53,252 nucleotides of DNA, taken from contig SHZI01000006.1 of NCBI GenBank assembly GCA_009692345.1, positions 1 to 53,252 of the forward strand. Reading direction: 5' to 3'. Positions 52,828-53,252 of the stretch are shown here, one piece after another (within the stretch, counting starts at the first letter, position 1; each line of letters opens with the position of its first letter). The notes below the pieces were generated by a model, which saw only the letters and a list, made by a program, of their open reading frames with translations, made no database searches and was not told the origin of the DNA. This stretch comes from Gammaproteobacteria bacterium. GTDB lineage: Bacteria > Pseudomonadota > Gammaproteobacteria > Steroidobacterales > GCA-2729495. The position numbers and the translations under genes were made by a program.

Positions 52828-53252
52828 CTACCAGTTGATCGAGTAGATCAGGTCGAGGGCCTGCTCCTCGCCGGAACTCCCTTCGATGCTGATCCGCCGG
52901 CCCAGCTTGTAGGTGGCCTTGACTGAACCCAGCTTGTCGAACACCCCGTAGCTGTAGCGGATGAACAGGTTCTTGCCCAGTTGCTCGCCGATCACCACGG
53001 CCGTGTCCCCCGTATCGGTGGTGTCGACCCCCACCTCGTCCACCTTCAGCGCCGAACTCAGCTGCTGCACCGCCGGCAGCGCCTGATTCAGTCCCAGGCT
53101 GATGGCGGCGCCGGAGACCGCCGAGCGATCCCCCGCACCCGCCGCGGACAGCGGCTTGCCGGTGGTCAGGTACGACAGCGCATCCAGCTCGCCCATGGCG
53201 GGCTCGGCAAACACCCGGGTCTCGATCCGGGACAGGCGGCCGGTGAGCAACA
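52828..53252 (-). CDS. tamB: translocation and assembly module protein TamB, C-terminal end
   Basis: Only the last 140 or so residues are in the window; the gene continues beyond its right edge. Features match the TamB/DUF490 C-terminus: ALSYLTTGKPLSA, GLNQALPAVQQLSSALKVDE, GEQLGKNLFIRYSYGVFDKL and KATYKLGRRISIEGSSGEE, ending in DLIYSINW. TamB is an inner-membrane-anchored periplasmic bridge that works with TamA in outer-membrane protein assembly and phospholipid transport. The final residues are echoed by a relic at 51656. Confidence 0.93.
   Translation of the reverse strand, partial: LLTGRLSRIETRVFAEPAMGELDALSYLTTGKPLSAAGAGDRSAVSGAAISLGLNQALPAVQQLSSALKVDEVGVDTTDTGDTAVVIGEQLGKNLFIRYSYGVFDKLGSVKATYKLGRRISIEGSSGEEQALDLIYSINW

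Overview
The window is about 53 kb of high-GC DNA (by impression mid-60s % G+C) and looks chromosomal. It holds no tRNA, rRNA, CRISPR array or phage genes that I can see. ErpA, a CGFS glutaredoxin, YceH, TamB, PBP1b with a TPR lipoprotein partner, a bacterial RIO kinase, TonB-dependent receptors and REP palindromes of the GTAGGAGCGCCTTTAGGCGC type all suggest a gammaproteobacterium. The redox repertoire includes an ethylbenzene/steroid-dehydrogenase-like molybdoenzyme, an exported xanthine-dehydrogenase-like subunit, DUF1838 and spinster-type MFS. That would fit a steroid- or terpenoid-degrading group such as Steroidobacterales/Nevskiales, but this placement is inference.

Layout. 0-6.5 kb: end of an unknown gene, a Tat-exported molybdopterin oxidoreductase, a divergent lipoprotein flavoprotein with a C-terminal di-heme tail, and an MFS transporter. 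6.6-9.1 kb: a small-molecule kinase, then erpA and a glutaredoxin/rhodanese fusion (Fe-S trafficking). 9.1-16.5 kb: DUF4397 lipoprotein, M15-like peptidase, two broken genes, a Tat-exported amine oxidase, DUF1015 and a broken phospholipase-D gene. 16.5-21.3 kb: a 37-residue membrane protein, EamA transporter, glyoxalase-fold protein, then PBP1b overlapping a TPR lipoprotein. 21.3-27.5 kb: an IS3 remnant, DUF2269, and a minus-strand cluster of nitrilase-like protein plus alpha and beta subunits of a periplasmic type II DMSO-reductase-family enzyme. 27.6-37.8 kb: methyltransferase, TonB receptor, SDR-DUF1838 pair, GH17-GT2 beta-glucan synthase, a fossil PQQ dehydrogenase, MFS, and a membrane protein. 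37.8-46.3 kb: a membrane glycosyltransferase divergent from a tightly overlapping operon (rfbB-rfbA-aminotransferase-isomerase-methyltransferase-GT2) for a dTDP-3-amino-3,6-dideoxyhexose, then RIO kinase and yceH. 46.4-53.25 kb: exported KatG, an FdhF/YdeP-like oxidoreductase with a fossil T-protein domain upstream, a CIA30 protein, a 38-residue membrane protein, and the end of tamB.

Four themes stand out. (1) Two palindrome families sit exactly on gene ends: six genes stop inside REP copies of one family, and two convergent genes both use the terminal TAG of one perfect 30-bp inverted repeat. (2) There is much gene decay: an amber stop in a Sel1 gene, probable frameshifts, an IS-truncated gene, a PQQ dehydrogenase reduced to its two ends, a T-protein tail, and a collapsed copy of the small-ORF/tamB junction. 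(3) The redox genes carry unusual features: a nitrilase-like protein with Ser and Arg at the usual Cys and Lys positions, an Arg at the FS0 histidine position, a di-heme tail ending at the stop codon, and an exported KatG with a Lys-rich repeat. (4) Two membrane micro-proteins (37 and 38 aa) have good ribosome binding sites, and one follows a duplicated 115-bp leader.
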